Shown: in pieces, positions 1 through 10,804 of the stretch | How the letters are laid out: each line of letters starts with the position of its first letter | How positions within the stretch are numbered: position 1 is the stretch's first letter | Assembly: GCF_963668475.1 (NCBI RefSeq) | Contig: NZ_OY764544.1 | Coordinates: forward strand, 2,356,001-2,420,000 | Source: an uncultured Methanospirillum sp. | GTDB taxonomy: Archaea; Halobacteriota; Methanomicrobia; Methanomicrobiales; Methanospirillaceae | Length of the DNA stretch: 64,000 nt | Direction: 5' to 3' | Notes under the pieces: model-generated | What the model was told of the DNA's origin: nothing | The model's input: only the letters and a program-made list of their open reading frames with translations | Database searches by the model: none | Position numbers and translations under genes: made by a program

Positions 1-72
1 GCTCATCATCATGAGGCAGAAACCGGCTTGGGATATGATGCTGCGATGATAACGAATCTGTCCGTGAAATGA
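1..72 (+). CDS. C-terminal end of a protein truncated by the window edge
   Basis: Frame 1 is open from the first base to a TGA at 70-72 and gives 23 residues ending GYDAAMITNLSVK. The other two forward frames hit stops early. It could be the tail of a gene starting before the window. Too short to name; it may be non-coding. Confidence 0.3.
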   Translation, partial: AHHHEAETGLGYDAAMITNLSVK

Positions 73-102
73 ATCGGACAACCAAGAAAAATCAACATCG
101 GA

Positions 103-1773
103 ATGAATGAAATGATCTATACTCGAATTCTGACTGTTCTTGTAATCCTGCTCAGTGCAGGACTGGTACAGGCAGCGGTAATCTCCAATACCACATCTCC
201 AGGCGGGGTATCAACCCTTGCCGCAATCGATCCAATCCAGAATAACCAGGATCCGGATACTGACGATTCAAAAGGTCCTGATTACGACCTGGTATTTCCT
301 AATGATTCAGTCCAGCGGATTGATCTGGTTATCAGATCCGATGACTGGCAGAAGATGCTGGATAACATGACCGAACTGTATGGCGAATTCGGAAATGATA
401 CCCGGATGCCCATGCCGACTGGTAACTTCACCCCGGGTGAGAGACCTGAAGGGGGAGGTATGCCCGGAATGTCAGACACAAATCCTGTGTATGTTCCTGC
501 CCAGGTGACGCTGAATGATACAACCCTGGATAATGTCGGTGTCAGATTCAAGGGGTTCAGTTCGCTATCAGGATCGTGGCGTGAAGGAACATACAAGATC
601 TCCCTGAAACTTGACTGTGACCAGTTCAAGGACCAGTACCCGGACGTGAAAGGACAGACTCTCTATGGGTTTGATGAACTGAACCTCCAGAGCGGGTATG
701 GAGACAACTCCCTGATGAGGGACAAGATCGTCACAGAGATCTTCCGTGATGCCGGTGTGCCTGCACCAAGGGCCTCTTTCTATCAGGTATATATCGACAA
801 AGGCAATGGTCCGGAATACTTCGGTCTCTATACGATGATCGAGGACGTAGGAGATACAATGCTCTCATCCCAGTTTACCGATGATTCGGGAAATCTGTAC
901 AAAGCTGAGGGTGAGCATGATGCAACCTTCAGGAATGGTACATTCAACTCCAATTTCTTTGATAAGGAGACGAACAAGAAAGAGAATGACTTCAGTGATC
1001 TTGAGCAGTTTTACACGGCATTAAACTCTGAAAAGAGAACTACAGATCCATCTGCATGGAGATCAGATCTCGAATCCATCTTTGATGTTGATGAGTTCAT
1101 GACCTGGCTGGCAACCAACACCGTCATCCAGAACTGGGACACATACGGCTCGATGGCTCATAACTTCTATCTCTATACCAATCCTTCGACCGGGCAGATA
1201 ACCTGGATTCCCTGGGATAATAACTTTGCACTGCAGAATGGCAGTGAAGGAATGGGAGGAATGGGAGGAGATCACCCGGGTATGGGTAACTTCTCTCCCG
1301 GAAACATCTCCACCGGTGCAATGGGCAATCCCTTCGGACCTATTTCTGGCGAGTTTGGGAACTCAACTCCCGGAACCTTCCCGATGGAGATGCCCGGAGG
1401 TATGGGTGGTGGGATGAACATGTCTCACATGGGACCTGGTGGCGGAACACAGGATATCAGTCTTGCCAATGTCACGAGTGACTGGCCTCTGATCAGGTAT
1501 CTGATGGATGATCCGGTGTATCACGAGAAGTATGTGAATGCGGTTGCAGTGGTCATCTCAGATGTGTTCAATCCGGAACGGATGGACACCATCTATACCA
1601 GAAATCATGAGATCATCACGCCGTATGTGGTCGGGGATGAGGGAGAGCAGGAAGGATATACTCACCTGAAGAGCTCAGAAGACTTCACTACATCACTTAC
1701 CTCACTGATCGCTCATACCTCATCCCAGTATGAGGCTGCTCAAAAGTACCTGAAAGAACAGGGGACTGTATAA
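103..1773 (+). CDS. CotH-family kinase-like secreted protein
   Basis: 556 residues with an N-terminal signal peptide (about residues 4-24, ending ...GLVQAA), so the protein is probably exported or membrane-attached. The body matches the CotH family: RDKIVTEIFRDAGVPAPRAS, then GLYTMIEDVGD (about 242-252) and WIPWDNNFAL (about 367-376), the segments that carry the atypical kinase active site in bacterial CotH. Two Met/Gly/Pro-rich insertions lie at about 105-130 and 382-450 and look like low-complexity loops. CotH proteins are known as spore-coat protein kinases in Bacillus; the archaeal substrate is unknown. Its stop overlaps the next ATG by one base, so it is translationally coupled to the VTC-like gene. 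ATG at 112 is an alternative start. Confidence 0.85.
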   Translation: MNEMIYTRILTVLVILLSAGLVQAAVISNTTSPGGVSTLAAIDPIQNNQDPDTDDSKGPDYDLVFPNDSVQRIDLVIRSDDWQKMLDNMTELYGEFGNDTRMPMPTGNFTPGERPEGGGMPGMSDTNPVYVPAQVTLNDTTLDNVGVRFKGFSSLSGSWREGTYKISLKLDCDQFKDQYPDVKGQTLYGFDELNLQSGYGDNSLMRDKIVTEIFRDAGVPAPRASFYQVYIDKGNGPEYFGLYTMIEDVGDTMLSSQFTDDSGNLYKAEGEHDATFRNGTFNSNFFDKETNKKENDFSDLEQFYTALNSEKRTTDPSAWRSDLESIFDVDEFMTWLATNTVIQNWDTYGSMAHNFYLYTNPSTGQITWIPWDNNFALQNGSEGMGGMGGDHPGMGNFSPGNISTGAMGNPFGPISGEFGNSTPGTFPMEMPGGMGGGMNMSHMGPGGGTQDISLANVTSDWPLIRYLMDDPVYHEKYVNAVAVVISDVFNPERMDTIYTRNHEIITPYVVGDEGEQEGYTHLKSSEDFTTSLTSLIAHTSSQYEAAQKYLKEQGTV

Positions 1774-2573
1774 TGGAAAGCACGGTTCAGGCAGCCGGAA
1801 GGGATGAAGCCCTTGACACTGTCCTTGACAGGTTCCAGTCGATCGGGCTCACAGAGATGGAGCATGCCAGCCTGCAGGATCGCAAAGAGTCCAAGTATCT
1901 GCTCACTGCAGAGCAGGCCAGGGATCTCATCTCCCATCTCCCTGATACATACCGGGTCTTTGAGGTAAATGGGGTACGTGTCCAGACCTACTCGACAACG
2001 TACTACGATTCACCCCGGTTGAGTCTCTATCTGACTCACCATAATGGAAGTAAGCCACGATACAAAGTGAGGACAAGGTCATATGTCGGTTCAGATCTGA
2101 ACTTCCTTGAGGTCAAGGAGAAGAAGAACACCGGCAGGACTATCAAACACAGGCTTCAGACCGAGGGTCTCATCACCAGCCTTGGGGCAGATCTTCGTGA
2201 GTTTTTCGGCTCATGCCTCCCATATGATTACTCTCAGTTCAGGCCAGTTCTGATCAACGAATACAAACGCCTCACTCTGGTATCGACCACCGGCCCCGAG
2301 CGTATCACCCTGGATGTGGATATCTCGTACCATTCAGGATCTGCAGATCTTGCTCTTCCTGAAATCGTGATCGCTGAACTGAAGCGGAGTAGTGACCATT
2401 CCGACTCACCAGCTTTTGACTACCTGGCCCGCATGCGGGTAAAACCAAAAGGGTTCTCAAAGTACTGCATCGGGATCTCACTCCTGTACGGCAACCTGAT
2501 CAAGCACAACAACTTCAACATGACACTTCGTCTGCTTCAGAAGATGATGCACGGAGGGCCGATCAGATGGTAA
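1773..2573 (+). CDS. VTC-domain protein (polyphosphate polymerase-like)
   Basis: 266 residues of the VTC superfamily, related to the catalytic domain of yeast Vtc4, which makes polyphosphate from ATP. Typical features are RKESKYLL (37-44), STTYYDS (74-80), YKVRTRSY (97-104), FLEVKEKKNTGRTIKHR (111-127) and a late strand IAELKRSS with the conserved glutamate. These supply the basic tunnel and metal site in the family. It has no membrane segment of its own. It overlaps the CotH gene by 1 base and the DUF4956 membrane gene by 7, so the three probably form one complex or pathway. Polyphosphate synthesis is inferred from family membership. Confidence 0.85.
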   Translation: MESTVQAAGRDEALDTVLDRFQSIGLTEMEHASLQDRKESKYLLTAEQARDLISHLPDTYRVFEVNGVRVQTYSTTYYDSPRLSLYLTHHNGSKPRYKVRTRSYVGSDLNFLEVKEKKNTGRTIKHRLQTEGLITSLGADLREFFGSCLPYDYSQFRPVLINEYKRLTLVSTTGPERITLDVDISYHSGSADLALPEIVIAELKRSSDHSDSPAFDYLARMRVKPKGFSKYCIGISLLYGNLIKHNNFNMTLRLLQKMMHGGPIRW

Positions 2574-3235
2574 TGTCTGATTATGCCCTATTTGTGGCCG
2601 GGATGGTGATAAACCTCATCTTCTCACTGATTGTTGTCAGAGGGATCTACTACCCGCACCGCCGGGCTCAGGACTATGTCTTTACGTTCATGGCCTTCTC
2701 CGTGGTTGTGTACCTGATAATGGGGCTCTTCACCTCTGTTGAACTCTCCATAGGTGCCGGGTTCGGGCTGTTCGCACTCTTCTCCGTTCTACGGTACAGG
2801 ACCGATACTGTTCCGATCAGAGAGATGACCTACCTCTTCGTCATCATCGCCCTGCCGATCCTGAACTCGATCCTCTTTGGCAGTGGTCAGTACGGAAACC
2901 TGGTTCTCTCAAACATGATGGTCATCCTGGTTCTCTGGGTTCTTGAGGAGAAGTGGGGGTTCAGGTATGAACAACGTAAACTAGTCAGGTACGAGCGGAT
3001 AGAACTGGTTCGTGCGGATCGTTGTGATGAACTGATTGCAGATCTCAGGAACAGAACCGGTCTGCCTATCACAAAGGTCGAGGTCGTTGAGATGGATTAC
3101 CTGCGTGACTCGGCAGATCTCATGATCTCGTATGACGAGGATGCCCCGATTGTACCACCGGAATCTCCCGGAGTCCTGACAATACCGACCGGTTCTGATC
3201 AACAACCGGTCTCCGCAGGTATCACCGGCCAATAA
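2567..3235 (+). CDS. DUF4956 family membrane protein
   Basis: 222 residues with about four membrane segments in the first 140 residues and a soluble C-terminal domain of about 80 residues. The signature stretch GAGFGLFALFSVLRYRTD followed by VPIREMTYLF is typical of DUF4956. Function is unknown, but the family is repeatedly found beside VTC-domain and CotH genes, as here, and may anchor the VTC-like enzyme at the membrane (inference). The start can be ATG 2567 or ATG 2573; both lie inside or at the end of the preceding gene. Confidence 0.8.
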   Translation: MVMSDYALFVAGMVINLIFSLIVVRGIYYPHRRAQDYVFTFMAFSVVVYLIMGLFTSVELSIGAGFGLFALFSVLRYRTDTVPIREMTYLFVIIALPILNSILFGSGQYGNLVLSNMMVILVLWVLEEKWGFRYEQRKLVRYERIELVRADRCDELIADLRNRTGLPITKVEVVEMDYLRDSADLMISYDEDAPIVPPESPGVLTIPTGSDQQPVSAGITGQ

Positions 3236-3252
3236 CCATTTTTGAGGATTAT

Positions 3253-4197
3253 ATGACGTTATCAGACAACTCCCCGAGTGGAACGGCTGAACGGGTGGTT
3301 CATGCCTTCTCTGTTCAGTCCAGACATCTGAAACCTTCTCTCTGCTGTTTCATTCTTCTGATGCTTTCATCTGGATTATCCAGCACAGTAGATGCAGACC
3401 GGCTTCCTTCAACAGTTCCAGAGATCCAGAAGTTTAACATCGACACACAGATTGAGGCAACCGGACTTCTCGATGACTCAACCTGGATGAACTGGGTTAC
3501 GGTGAAGAATGGATCAACAACCGATACGACTATTGGCAAGGGTGAGATCATCTCATCTGTTGTGTACCATGAATCTCTCCTTTCAAATGGAGGGCTGATA
3601 AACGGGGTAAAGAACACCGGGTTTGACTCATCAAACAAACAGGACTCCTCATTCAACCTTGAATCTGAAAAGGTCATGACCTATGCCGGATCGGATGGCT
3701 CGCATCTTGTCGGAGAAGACTATCTGCTCCTGGATGTGAACGGGAATTATACAAGCAATTCATCCGAGTCTGTTATGTGTGTGTTCAGTGAAGATGACTA
3801 TCTGATCCCGAATCCGGCATTTTCCAATTATGTTGAGGCACAGGGCTCATTGATAAACTTCAACAGCGGGAAGTTTTCAACTAAGGAACAGATTCGCGCA
3901 GTTGGATCAAAGATCAGTACCTCTGCAGGCCTCTCATACCTGTTAGCGGTCAGTCCTGATACCTCAACAGGAGAGGAGTTTGCAGAAGGGACTGTAAAAA
4001 CAAGATTTGCAGGAAGTATCAACGAGGCACGTGATAAAAAAACAACCACATCATCGAGGAGCAAGTCTAAAAAACCCTATGCGAACGACTGGAACAAGAC
4101 TGCAGCAACCAACACCTGGAAGGATGAGACTGAAGTGACCGGAAGTATCTCCATGATGCAGAAGTCATTTGGCTATAAATCCGGGCTGAAGATCTAG
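3253..4197 (+). CDS. Secreted hypothetical protein of the CotH/VTC cluster
   Basis: 314 residues. A cytoplasmic leader of about 30 residues precedes a hydrophobic segment (about 31-50), so it is exported or anchored by its N terminus. The remainder is polar and rich in Ser, Thr, Asn and Asp, with several NxS/T sites and a Lys/Ser-rich patch near 260-275. No known domain is recognised. A GAGG Shine-Dalgarno element sits six bases before ATG 3253, and only 17 bases separate it from the DUF4956 gene, so it is probably the last gene of that operon. It may be a surface substrate or partner of the CotH-like protein (inference). Confidence 0.7.
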   Translation: MTLSDNSPSGTAERVVHAFSVQSRHLKPSLCCFILLMLSSGLSSTVDADRLPSTVPEIQKFNIDTQIEATGLLDDSTWMNWVTVKNGSTTDTTIGKGEIISSVVYHESLLSNGGLINGVKNTGFDSSNKQDSSFNLESEKVMTYAGSDGSHLVGEDYLLLDVNGNYTSNSSESVMCVFSEDDYLIPNPAFSNYVEAQGSLINFNSGKFSTKEQIRAVGSKISTSAGLSYLLAVSPDTSTGEEFAEGTVKTRFAGSINEARDKKTTTSSRSKSKKPYANDWNKTAATNTWKDETEVTGSISMMQKSFGYKSGLKI

Positions 4198-4293
4198 TCA
4201 TCACTGACTGGCTTCATGGTCTGGTCACACTATTTGGGCGATTACAGAAGACAGGGTATTTCTTGTCTCACTCCCACTGAGTGAAGATACTGA

Positions 4294-5586
<1,293 letters not shown>

Positions 5587-5596
5587 AACTTTCCAC

Positions 5597-5602
5597 TTTT
5601 TT
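5597..5602 (+). terminator. T-rich terminator after enolase
   Basis: A run of six T lies 11 bases after the enolase stop and just before the convergent phoU stop. Archaeal transcription usually ends at such T tracts. Confidence 0.4.
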
Positions 5603-5606
5603 CAGT

Positions 5607-6257
5607 TCAGTTTATCTCAACCCGGTCACCGGTGATCATGTACACGATCATCTCAGCGATGTTGCACGCCTGATCACCACACCGCTCAAGGTACCGATCG
5701 ATGATCACATATCGTGTCAGGACCGGCACGGCATCCTTCTCTTCCTGCATCCTGCCAATAAACCCGGTCAGTACATCGCAGTAGAGTGTGTCAACCTCTT
5801 CATCACGGTCACGCATCGTGATGATCTTTGTGATGGAGCGTTCTTCATAGGCACTCAAAGCATCCTCGATCATCGTGATGACCAGTCTGCCCATTGATAT
5901 CAGTGCTTCACAGTCCTTCAGGTTGCAGCATTTTGTCAGGATCGCAGTCGTTTCTGCGATGTCGTACCCCATTCTGCCGATCCGCTCGAAGTTATAAATG
6001 ATCCGTATCGAAGCGACGCATTCACGCATATCCTTGGCTACCGGCTGGTAAAGGGCAAGGTACTGGAAGAGTGAATCCTCCAGCGGGACGAACGAAGATT
6101 TCAGTTCGTTCTTGAGCCGGGATATCTCCATCGCCTGCTCTGTATTTCCTGACTCAAATGCATCAATACCATCCTTCAGCATTTTGAGTGCAAACTTTCC
6201 GAACGAGACCACCGACTGGTGGAGTTGCTCAAGTTCTGCCTGGCTTTTTTCTGTCAT
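5607..6257 (-). CDS. phoU: PhoU phosphate-transport regulator
   Basis: 216 residues made of two three-helix PhoU repeats (about 10-100 and 115-205). The segments YQPVAKDMRECVASIRIIYNFERIGRMGYDIAE and ERCGDQACNIAEMIVYMITG contain the metal-binding E/D-x(n)-D motifs typical of each repeat. PhoU couples the Pst transporter to phosphate signalling and restrains uptake. It lies 7 bases downstream of pstB in the pstCA-pstB-phoU operon, the usual order. Confidence 0.95.
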   Translation of the reverse strand: MTEKSQAELEQLHQSVVSFGKFALKMLKDGIDAFESGNTEQAMEISRLKNELKSSFVPLEDSLFQYLALYQPVAKDMRECVASIRIIYNFERIGRMGYDIAETTAILTKCCNLKDCEALISMGRLVITMIEDALSAYEERSITKIITMRDRDEEVDTLYCDVLTGFIGRMQEEKDAVPVLTRYVIIDRYLERCGDQACNIAEMIVYMITGDRVEIN

Positions 6258-6264
6258 GATCTCC

Positions 6265-7035
6265 TCACCCGAATCTTCCGGTAATGTAATTCTCAGTCAG
6301 TTCTTTCTTTGGATTCTCAAAGATCTGTCGTGTTTCCCCGAACTCGATCAGATCCCCGAGGTACATGAATGCAGTGAAGTCAGAGACACGTGCAGCCTGC
6401 GACATGCTATGGGTGACGATCACCACACAGTACTCGGTCTTGAGTTCCTCGATAAGGTCCTCGATCTTTGCAGTTGCAATAGGATCAAGGGCACTGCACG
6501 GCTCGTCCATCAGGATCACTTCAGGGTTTACAGCAAGAGTCCGTGCGATGCAGAGACGCTGCTGCTGTCCTCCCGAGAGCCCCAGTGCAGAGTCATGAAG
6601 TCTTGTCTTGACCTCTTCCCACAGTGCCGCCTTCTTCAGGCTTGACTCCACTATCCGGTCGATCTCTGCCCTGCTTTTTATGCCATGAATCCTGGGACCA
6701 TATGCGATATTCTCATAGATAGACTTGGGGAACGGATTCGGCTTCTGAAAGACCATGCCGATCTGCATCCTGATGTCAACGGCATCAGCACCTGTCCCGT
6801 AGATCTCCTTGTCATGGAAGGTGATCGAGCCCTCTATCCTGCAGATCGATACAAGATCGTTCATCCGGTTAAAACACCTGATGAGGGTTGATTTTCCACA
6901 CCCTGAAGGCCCGATGAGTGATGTTACTTTCCGGTGGGCTATTGGCATGGAGATATTTCTCAGGGCCTGGGTCTCTCCGTACCAGAGATTGAGGGTCTTG
7001 ACATTGATTATACTGTCTTCGTTCATTGTTACCAC
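6265..7035 (-). CDS. pstB: Phosphate ABC transporter ATP-binding protein PstB
   Basis: 256 residues, the standard PstB length. Walker A is GPSGCGKST, the signature is [14 protein letters not shown], and Walker B is [13 protein letters not shown], the last being characteristic of PstB. It powers high-affinity phosphate import through the PstC and PstA channel. ATG 7035 lies inside the 3-prime end of the pstCA gene (7-base overlap), so translation is coupled. M3 at 7029 is an alternative start. Confidence 0.97.
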   Translation of the reverse strand: MVTMNEDSIINVKTLNLWYGETQALRNISMPIAHRKVTSLIGPSGCGKSTLIRCFNRMNDLVSICRIEGSITFHDKEIYGTGADAVDIRMQIGMVFQKPNPFPKSIYENIAYGPRIHGIKSRAEIDRIVESSLKKAALWEEVKTRLHDSALGLSGGQQQRLCIARTLAVNPEVILMDEPCSALDPIATAKIEDLIEELKTEYCVVIVTHSMSQAARVSDFTAFMYLGDLIEFGETRQIFENPKKELTENYITGRFG

Positions 7036-8978
7036 CGGACTTTCCGGTCAAAATGATTTCTGATCACGATTGCTACTCCGTATATTGCAATTACCAGGAC
7101 GAGGAGAACCACGGCTGTTGCGTACTGGTTATTCCGTGCCCCGGGAACCGTGGTTGCCAGGACAAAGAGGTGATATGGAAGGGCCATAACCGGGTCAAGA
7201 ATCGAATCAGGAAGCCGCTTCTGCATGAAGACAACCGCAGTGAACATGATCGGGGCGGTCTCTCCTGCTGCTCTGCCGATGGCAAGGATCGCCCCGGTGA
7301 TGATGCCCGGCATTGCTGGCGGGAGGACCACTCTGCGTACAGTCTGCCACTTGGTTGCGCCGAGGGCATACGAACCCTCACGAAGGCTGTCCGGCACACT
7401 GCGAAGTGCCTCTTCGGTCGTTCTGATCACGGTCGGAAGCACCATTAGGGCGAGGGTTATGACACCGGCGATGAGCGAGATTCCGAACCCAAGGAAGATG
7501 ACAAGGAAGGTGAATCCGAAGAGTCCGAACACGATGGATGGTGTTCCGTTGAGCAGATCGGTTGCGGTCCTGATGATCTTCGTAAGGGTATTCTCCCTGG
7601 TGTATTCGACCAGGTAGATCGCAGCACCGATTCCGAGAGGAAATGCGAGTGCGATAGATCCGAGGATCAGGTAAAAAGTCCCGATGATTGCAGGGAAGAT
7701 TCCTCCACCACGCCCGAGGTTAGATGGTGGCTGGGTGATGAAATCGAGGCTCACATAAGGAAGGCCGTGTGAGAAGATGTCATAGAGGATGAAGACGAGG
7801 ATCGCAACAACGAGAACCATCACAAGAGTGATCCCCGAAAACCAGATCTGCTGTATCTGTTGTTTTTTGCAGAACCGCTCAAGGAGGGCATGGATGGCTA
7901 ATACTGCCAGGAGGGCGACCGCCCCTGTCCAGAGTCCTACCGCAACAAGGAGCGCCATACAGCCTATGAGAAGAACCCACGGGATGTAAGGGGTGATGGA
8001 CGAGAAGTCAACCGATATCCCCTGGAATCGTGACTTCTGACATTTACTTCCTCCTGTCTGTGAACGGTGTATCCACTTCATAACCTCGAGGGAGAGGAGG
8101 TTGATGATCAGCGATATTGTAAGGAGAAGAACAGCGACGCCGAAGAGGGCGTGGTAGTGAAGCGATCCCACGGCAACCTCTCCCATCTCTATTCCTAGTG
8201 TTCCGGTCAGGGTTCTGACGGGGGAGAAGATATCCCAGATCGGATCTGGGATGATTCCGGCGTTTCCGGTGACCATGATCACTGCCATCGTCTCTCCGAC
8301 AGCCCTGCCGATACCGAGAATGATTGCAGCAGTGATCCCGGGGAGTGCAGCAGGAAGCAGAACCCTGGCTATAGTCTGCCAGTGGGTTGCTCCAAGTGCA
8401 AGAGACCCCTCTTTCAGGAACCTGGGACTGGAACTTAATGCATCCTCTGAAACGCTGATGATCGTGGGGAGAGCCATGATGCCGAGGAGGATAGATCCTG
8501 CAAGAACAGACTCACCACTTGACACGTGTGCCCAGTCCTGAATCATCTTCACAAGGATGACCAGCCCGAAGAAACCATACAGCACCGATGGGATACCTGC
8601 AAGGAGTTCGATGGCCGGTTTGAGCATGTGTCTGAGCCTGGGCGAAGCAAGTTCAGATATGAAAATTGCAGAAGCAAGCCCGAGCGGGACAGCAAAAACC
8701 ATGGCACCGAAGGTAACCAGGAGTGTACCGACGATGAGCGGTACAGTGCCGAACTTTGGTATAGCACTGGTCGGGTCCCACCTTTCCCCGGTGAGAAATG
8801 GTATCAGGCCGATCTCCATGAATGCGGGGATTGCATCATAGAGCAAAAATCCCAGAATACAGAATATGGCTATGATGGATGAGATCGCACAGAGAAACCA
8901 GAGAACTTTTACACCCTGCTCCATCGGACGATGGGTGAGACGTTCCCGGAGAGATCGTTCAGAGCCCGTTATGGTCAT
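7029..8978 (-). CDS. pstC-pstA: Fused phosphate ABC transporter permease PstC-PstA
   Basis: A single 649-residue frame carries both permeases. Residues 1-310 match PstC, with the EAA-type loop [20 protein letters not shown] and [13 protein letters not shown]. Residues about 370-649 match PstA, with [20 protein letters not shown] and [15 protein letters not shown]. The join (about 310-370) contains two extra hydrophobic segments, which keep the topology of the second half compatible. No stop or frame change separates the halves. Normally PstC and PstA are separate proteins of 280-320 residues. No PstS binding protein is present nearby. It is the first gene of the operon and diverges from the AbrB-PhoU gene at 9185. 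Confidence 0.93.
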   Translation of the reverse strand: MTITGSERSLRERLTHRPMEQGVKVLWFLCAISSIIAIFCILGFLLYDAIPAFMEIGLIPFLTGERWDPTSAIPKFGTVPLIVGTLLVTFGAMVFAVPLGLASAIFISELASPRLRHMLKPAIELLAGIPSVLYGFFGLVILVKMIQDWAHVSSGESVLAGSILLGIMALPTIISVSEDALSSSPRFLKEGSLALGATHWQTIARVLLPAALPGITAAIILGIGRAVGETMAVIMVTGNAGIIPDPIWDIFSPVRTLTGTLGIEMGEVAVGSLHYHALFGVAVLLLTISLIINLLSLEVMKWIHRSQTGGSKCQKSRFQGISVDFSSITPYIPWVLLIGCMALLVAVGLWTGAVALLAVLAIHALLERFCKKQQIQQIWFSGITLVMVLVVAILVFILYDIFSHGLPYVSLDFITQPPSNLGRGGGIFPAIIGTFYLILGSIALAFPLGIGAAIYLVEYTRENTLTKIIRTATDLLNGTPSIVFGLFGFTFLVIFLGFGISLIAGVITLALMVLPTVIRTTEEALRSVPDSLREGSYALGATKWQTVRRVVLPPAMPGIITGAILAIGRAAGETAPIMFTAVVFMQKRLPDSILDPVMALPYHLFVLATTVPGARNNQYATAVVLLVLVIAIYGVAIVIRNHFDRKVRW

Positions 8979-9060
8979 GATAATCGTTTCATATCGAGTA
9001 TCCCGGAACCTTACATTATGCCATCTGACATACCGGTCTCAGGAGGCTGTCTTATCCTTA

Positions 9061-9164
9061 TCTCCCCGGTTTTATTATCATGATTCTTCCCGGAGATTCT
9101 AGTGAGGTATGGTAACTATAGAGATCTCTGTACTTACCGGGGAAAGATGCTATATTCCGGGGAG
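9061..9164. promoter_or_regulatory. Divergent pst / AbrB-PhoU control region with CCGGGGA repeats
   Basis: The 206-base gap between pstCA and the AbrB-PhoU gene contains CTCCCCGG at 9062-9069, ACCGGGGA at 9136-9143 and TCCGGGGA at 9156-9163. The first is a perfect inverted copy of the other two (8 bases, CCGGGGAG at 9157-9164). The two direct copies start exactly 20 bases apart, about two helical turns. This is the pattern of a regulator site, possibly bound by the AbrB-PhoU protein itself. The role is inferred. Confidence 0.5.
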
Positions 9165-9184
9165 TAGCACTGACCCGAGCAGAG

Positions 9185-10213
9185 ATGGATATCAGAAGGG
9201 TTCAGATGACCGGGGGTTCATCCTATGTACTCACGTTGCCCAAAGACTGGGTCACCTCCCTCAATATCAGGAAGAATGATCCTGTCGGTGTGATGATCCA
9301 GGCTGACGGTGATCTGATGATCACAGGAAACCTTACCGGCGATCTGCCCCCCCGCACACGAGTTGTGAACATTGAGCAGGGAATGGACTCGCAGATGCTC
9401 TTTAGGATTCTGGTCGGTATCTATATTGCAGGATACAATATCATCGAGATCAGGTCAAAAGACCGTATTCAGGGCACACTTCGGCGGACCATCAGGGCCT
9501 TCTCAGATCAGGTCATCGGGCTTGAGCCGGTCGAGGAGGAGGAGACAGTAATTATTCTCAGGGATCTCTTCAACCCCCTTGATATGCCGCTGGAGACCTC
9601 GTTCAGAAGGATGTATGCGGTCACCACAGGCATGCTCACCGACTCCGCCGAAGGGCTGAAGTCATGCGACCTGGCAAGGATACAGGACGTTGAGTTCAGG
9701 GATCGTGACGTTGACCGCCTGTTCTGGCTGATCTCACGGCAGACAAGTATGATCCTGCAGAGCCCACGCAATGCAGAGAGGATGAAGACAACCATCTCTG
9801 AAGTGCTCCACTACCTGCAGACCGGGCGGATCGTGGAACGGGTTGCTGATCACGCGGTTCTGATCTCCAGGAGCGTCGGCATGATAGGGTCTGGAGCAAT
9901 TGCAGAAGAGGTCCGCTTTATGATTAGCAGGGCGATGTCAGAGGCTGATAAGCTGTTTGAGCAGAGTGTTTCTGCATTCTTCTCCCACGATATGAAAAAA
10001 GCGAACCGGGTTCTCGGATCTGCATCACCACTAGAACAGTCCCTGCACCAGATCAACCAGGATATCCTGACACTTCCTACCGATTCGGTGATGATAGCAC
10101 GAAAGATCACAGACAGCATCCGCCGGATCGGCGAGTACTCGGGTGATATCGCAGAACGGGTGATTGACTTTGGTGTCGTCCCTGATGCTGATTCAGACTC
10201 TTCTTCTGCATAA
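9185..10213 (+). CDS. AbrB/SpoVT DNA-binding domain fused to PhoU repeats
   Basis: 342 residues. The first 45 form a SpoVT-AbrB swapped-hairpin DNA-binding domain: VQMTGGSSYVLTLPKDWV followed by IRKNDPVGVMIQADGDLMI. After a linker, residues about 110-330 form PhoU-type helical repeats, including GRIVERVADHAVLISRS and RIGEYSGDIAERVIDFG. This architecture is a known archaeal one for a likely phosphate-responsive transcription factor, probably sensing Pst activity as PhoU does. The gene is divergent from the pst operon and shares its control region, so it is the best local candidate to regulate pst and itself (inference). Confidence 0.88.
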   Translation: MDIRRVQMTGGSSYVLTLPKDWVTSLNIRKNDPVGVMIQADGDLMITGNLTGDLPPRTRVVNIEQGMDSQMLFRILVGIYIAGYNIIEIRSKDRIQGTLRRTIRAFSDQVIGLEPVEEEETVIILRDLFNPLDMPLETSFRRMYAVTTGMLTDSAEGLKSCDLARIQDVEFRDRDVDRLFWLISRQTSMILQSPRNAERMKTTISEVLHYLQTGRIVERVADHAVLISRSVGMIGSGAIAEEVRFMISRAMSEADKLFEQSVSAFFSHDMKKANRVLGSASPLEQSLHQINQDILTLPTDSVMIARKITDSIRRIGEYSGDIAERVIDFGVVPDADSDSSSA

Positions 10214-10284
10214 CCTGCCGGTTTCCCTGATCCTCAATGCTGGCAGGATCACATATTAATCGGTGAACTGTACATTCCTCTCTT

Positions 10285-10752
10285 ATGATTGAACTCACCC
10301 CTATCGGTGTCATCAGTTCACCTTTCAAGACAAGACAGCAGGCACCCCGCCAGGGCAGGGAGTGTGAGGGGTGTTCCACAATAACCATCTATCCGGAATA
10401 TCGTGCAGGTCTTGGAGAGATGATCGGGATATCCCACATCTGGGTTCTGTACTGGATGGATCGTGCAGAACGGAATGTGCTCTTTTCACGCAGGCCTGAA
10501 TGGATCGAGGATCGTCCCGTCTTCACGATCAGGTCTCCGGCACGGCCAAATCCCATAGCCCTCTCAATCGGCAGAATGGTTTCGTTTGAGGACGGAGTCA
10601 TCACGGTATCAGGCATTGAGGCCCTGGACGGCTCGCCGGTGATCGACATAAAGCCGTACATTCCGGGTCTTGACTGTATCCCGGGAGCAGAGTATTCGGC
10701 TCTGACCCATCATGATGAGACCAGCATTAGAACCGGGGAGAGTCAGTCGTAA
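10285..10752 (+). CDS. TrmO-like tRNA t6A37 N6-methyltransferase
   Basis: 155 residues of the TsaA/TrmO (UPF0066) family, a beta-barrel SAM-dependent methyltransferase. In bacteria it methylates threonylcarbamoyl-A37 of tRNA to m6t6A. Recognised segments are PIGVISSPFK at the N terminus, GLGEMIGISHIWVLYWMDRA, the highly conserved RSPARPNPIALS and LDGSPVIDIKPYIP. Length fits the single-domain archaeal form. A TATA-like element (acatattaat, about 10252) lies about 30 bases before ATG 10285, so it may be leaderless. It stands alone. Confidence 0.9.
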   Translation: MIELTPIGVISSPFKTRQQAPRQGRECEGCSTITIYPEYRAGLGEMIGISHIWVLYWMDRAERNVLFSRRPEWIEDRPVFTIRSPARPNPIALSIGRMVSFEDGVITVSGIEALDGSPVIDIKPYIPGLDCIPGAEYSALTHHDETSIRTGESQS

Positions 10753-10804
10753 TAAGAGGCTTCCCGGGAGGTTCTCAAAAAGATGACCTGGATCGGTTTT
10801 TCTG

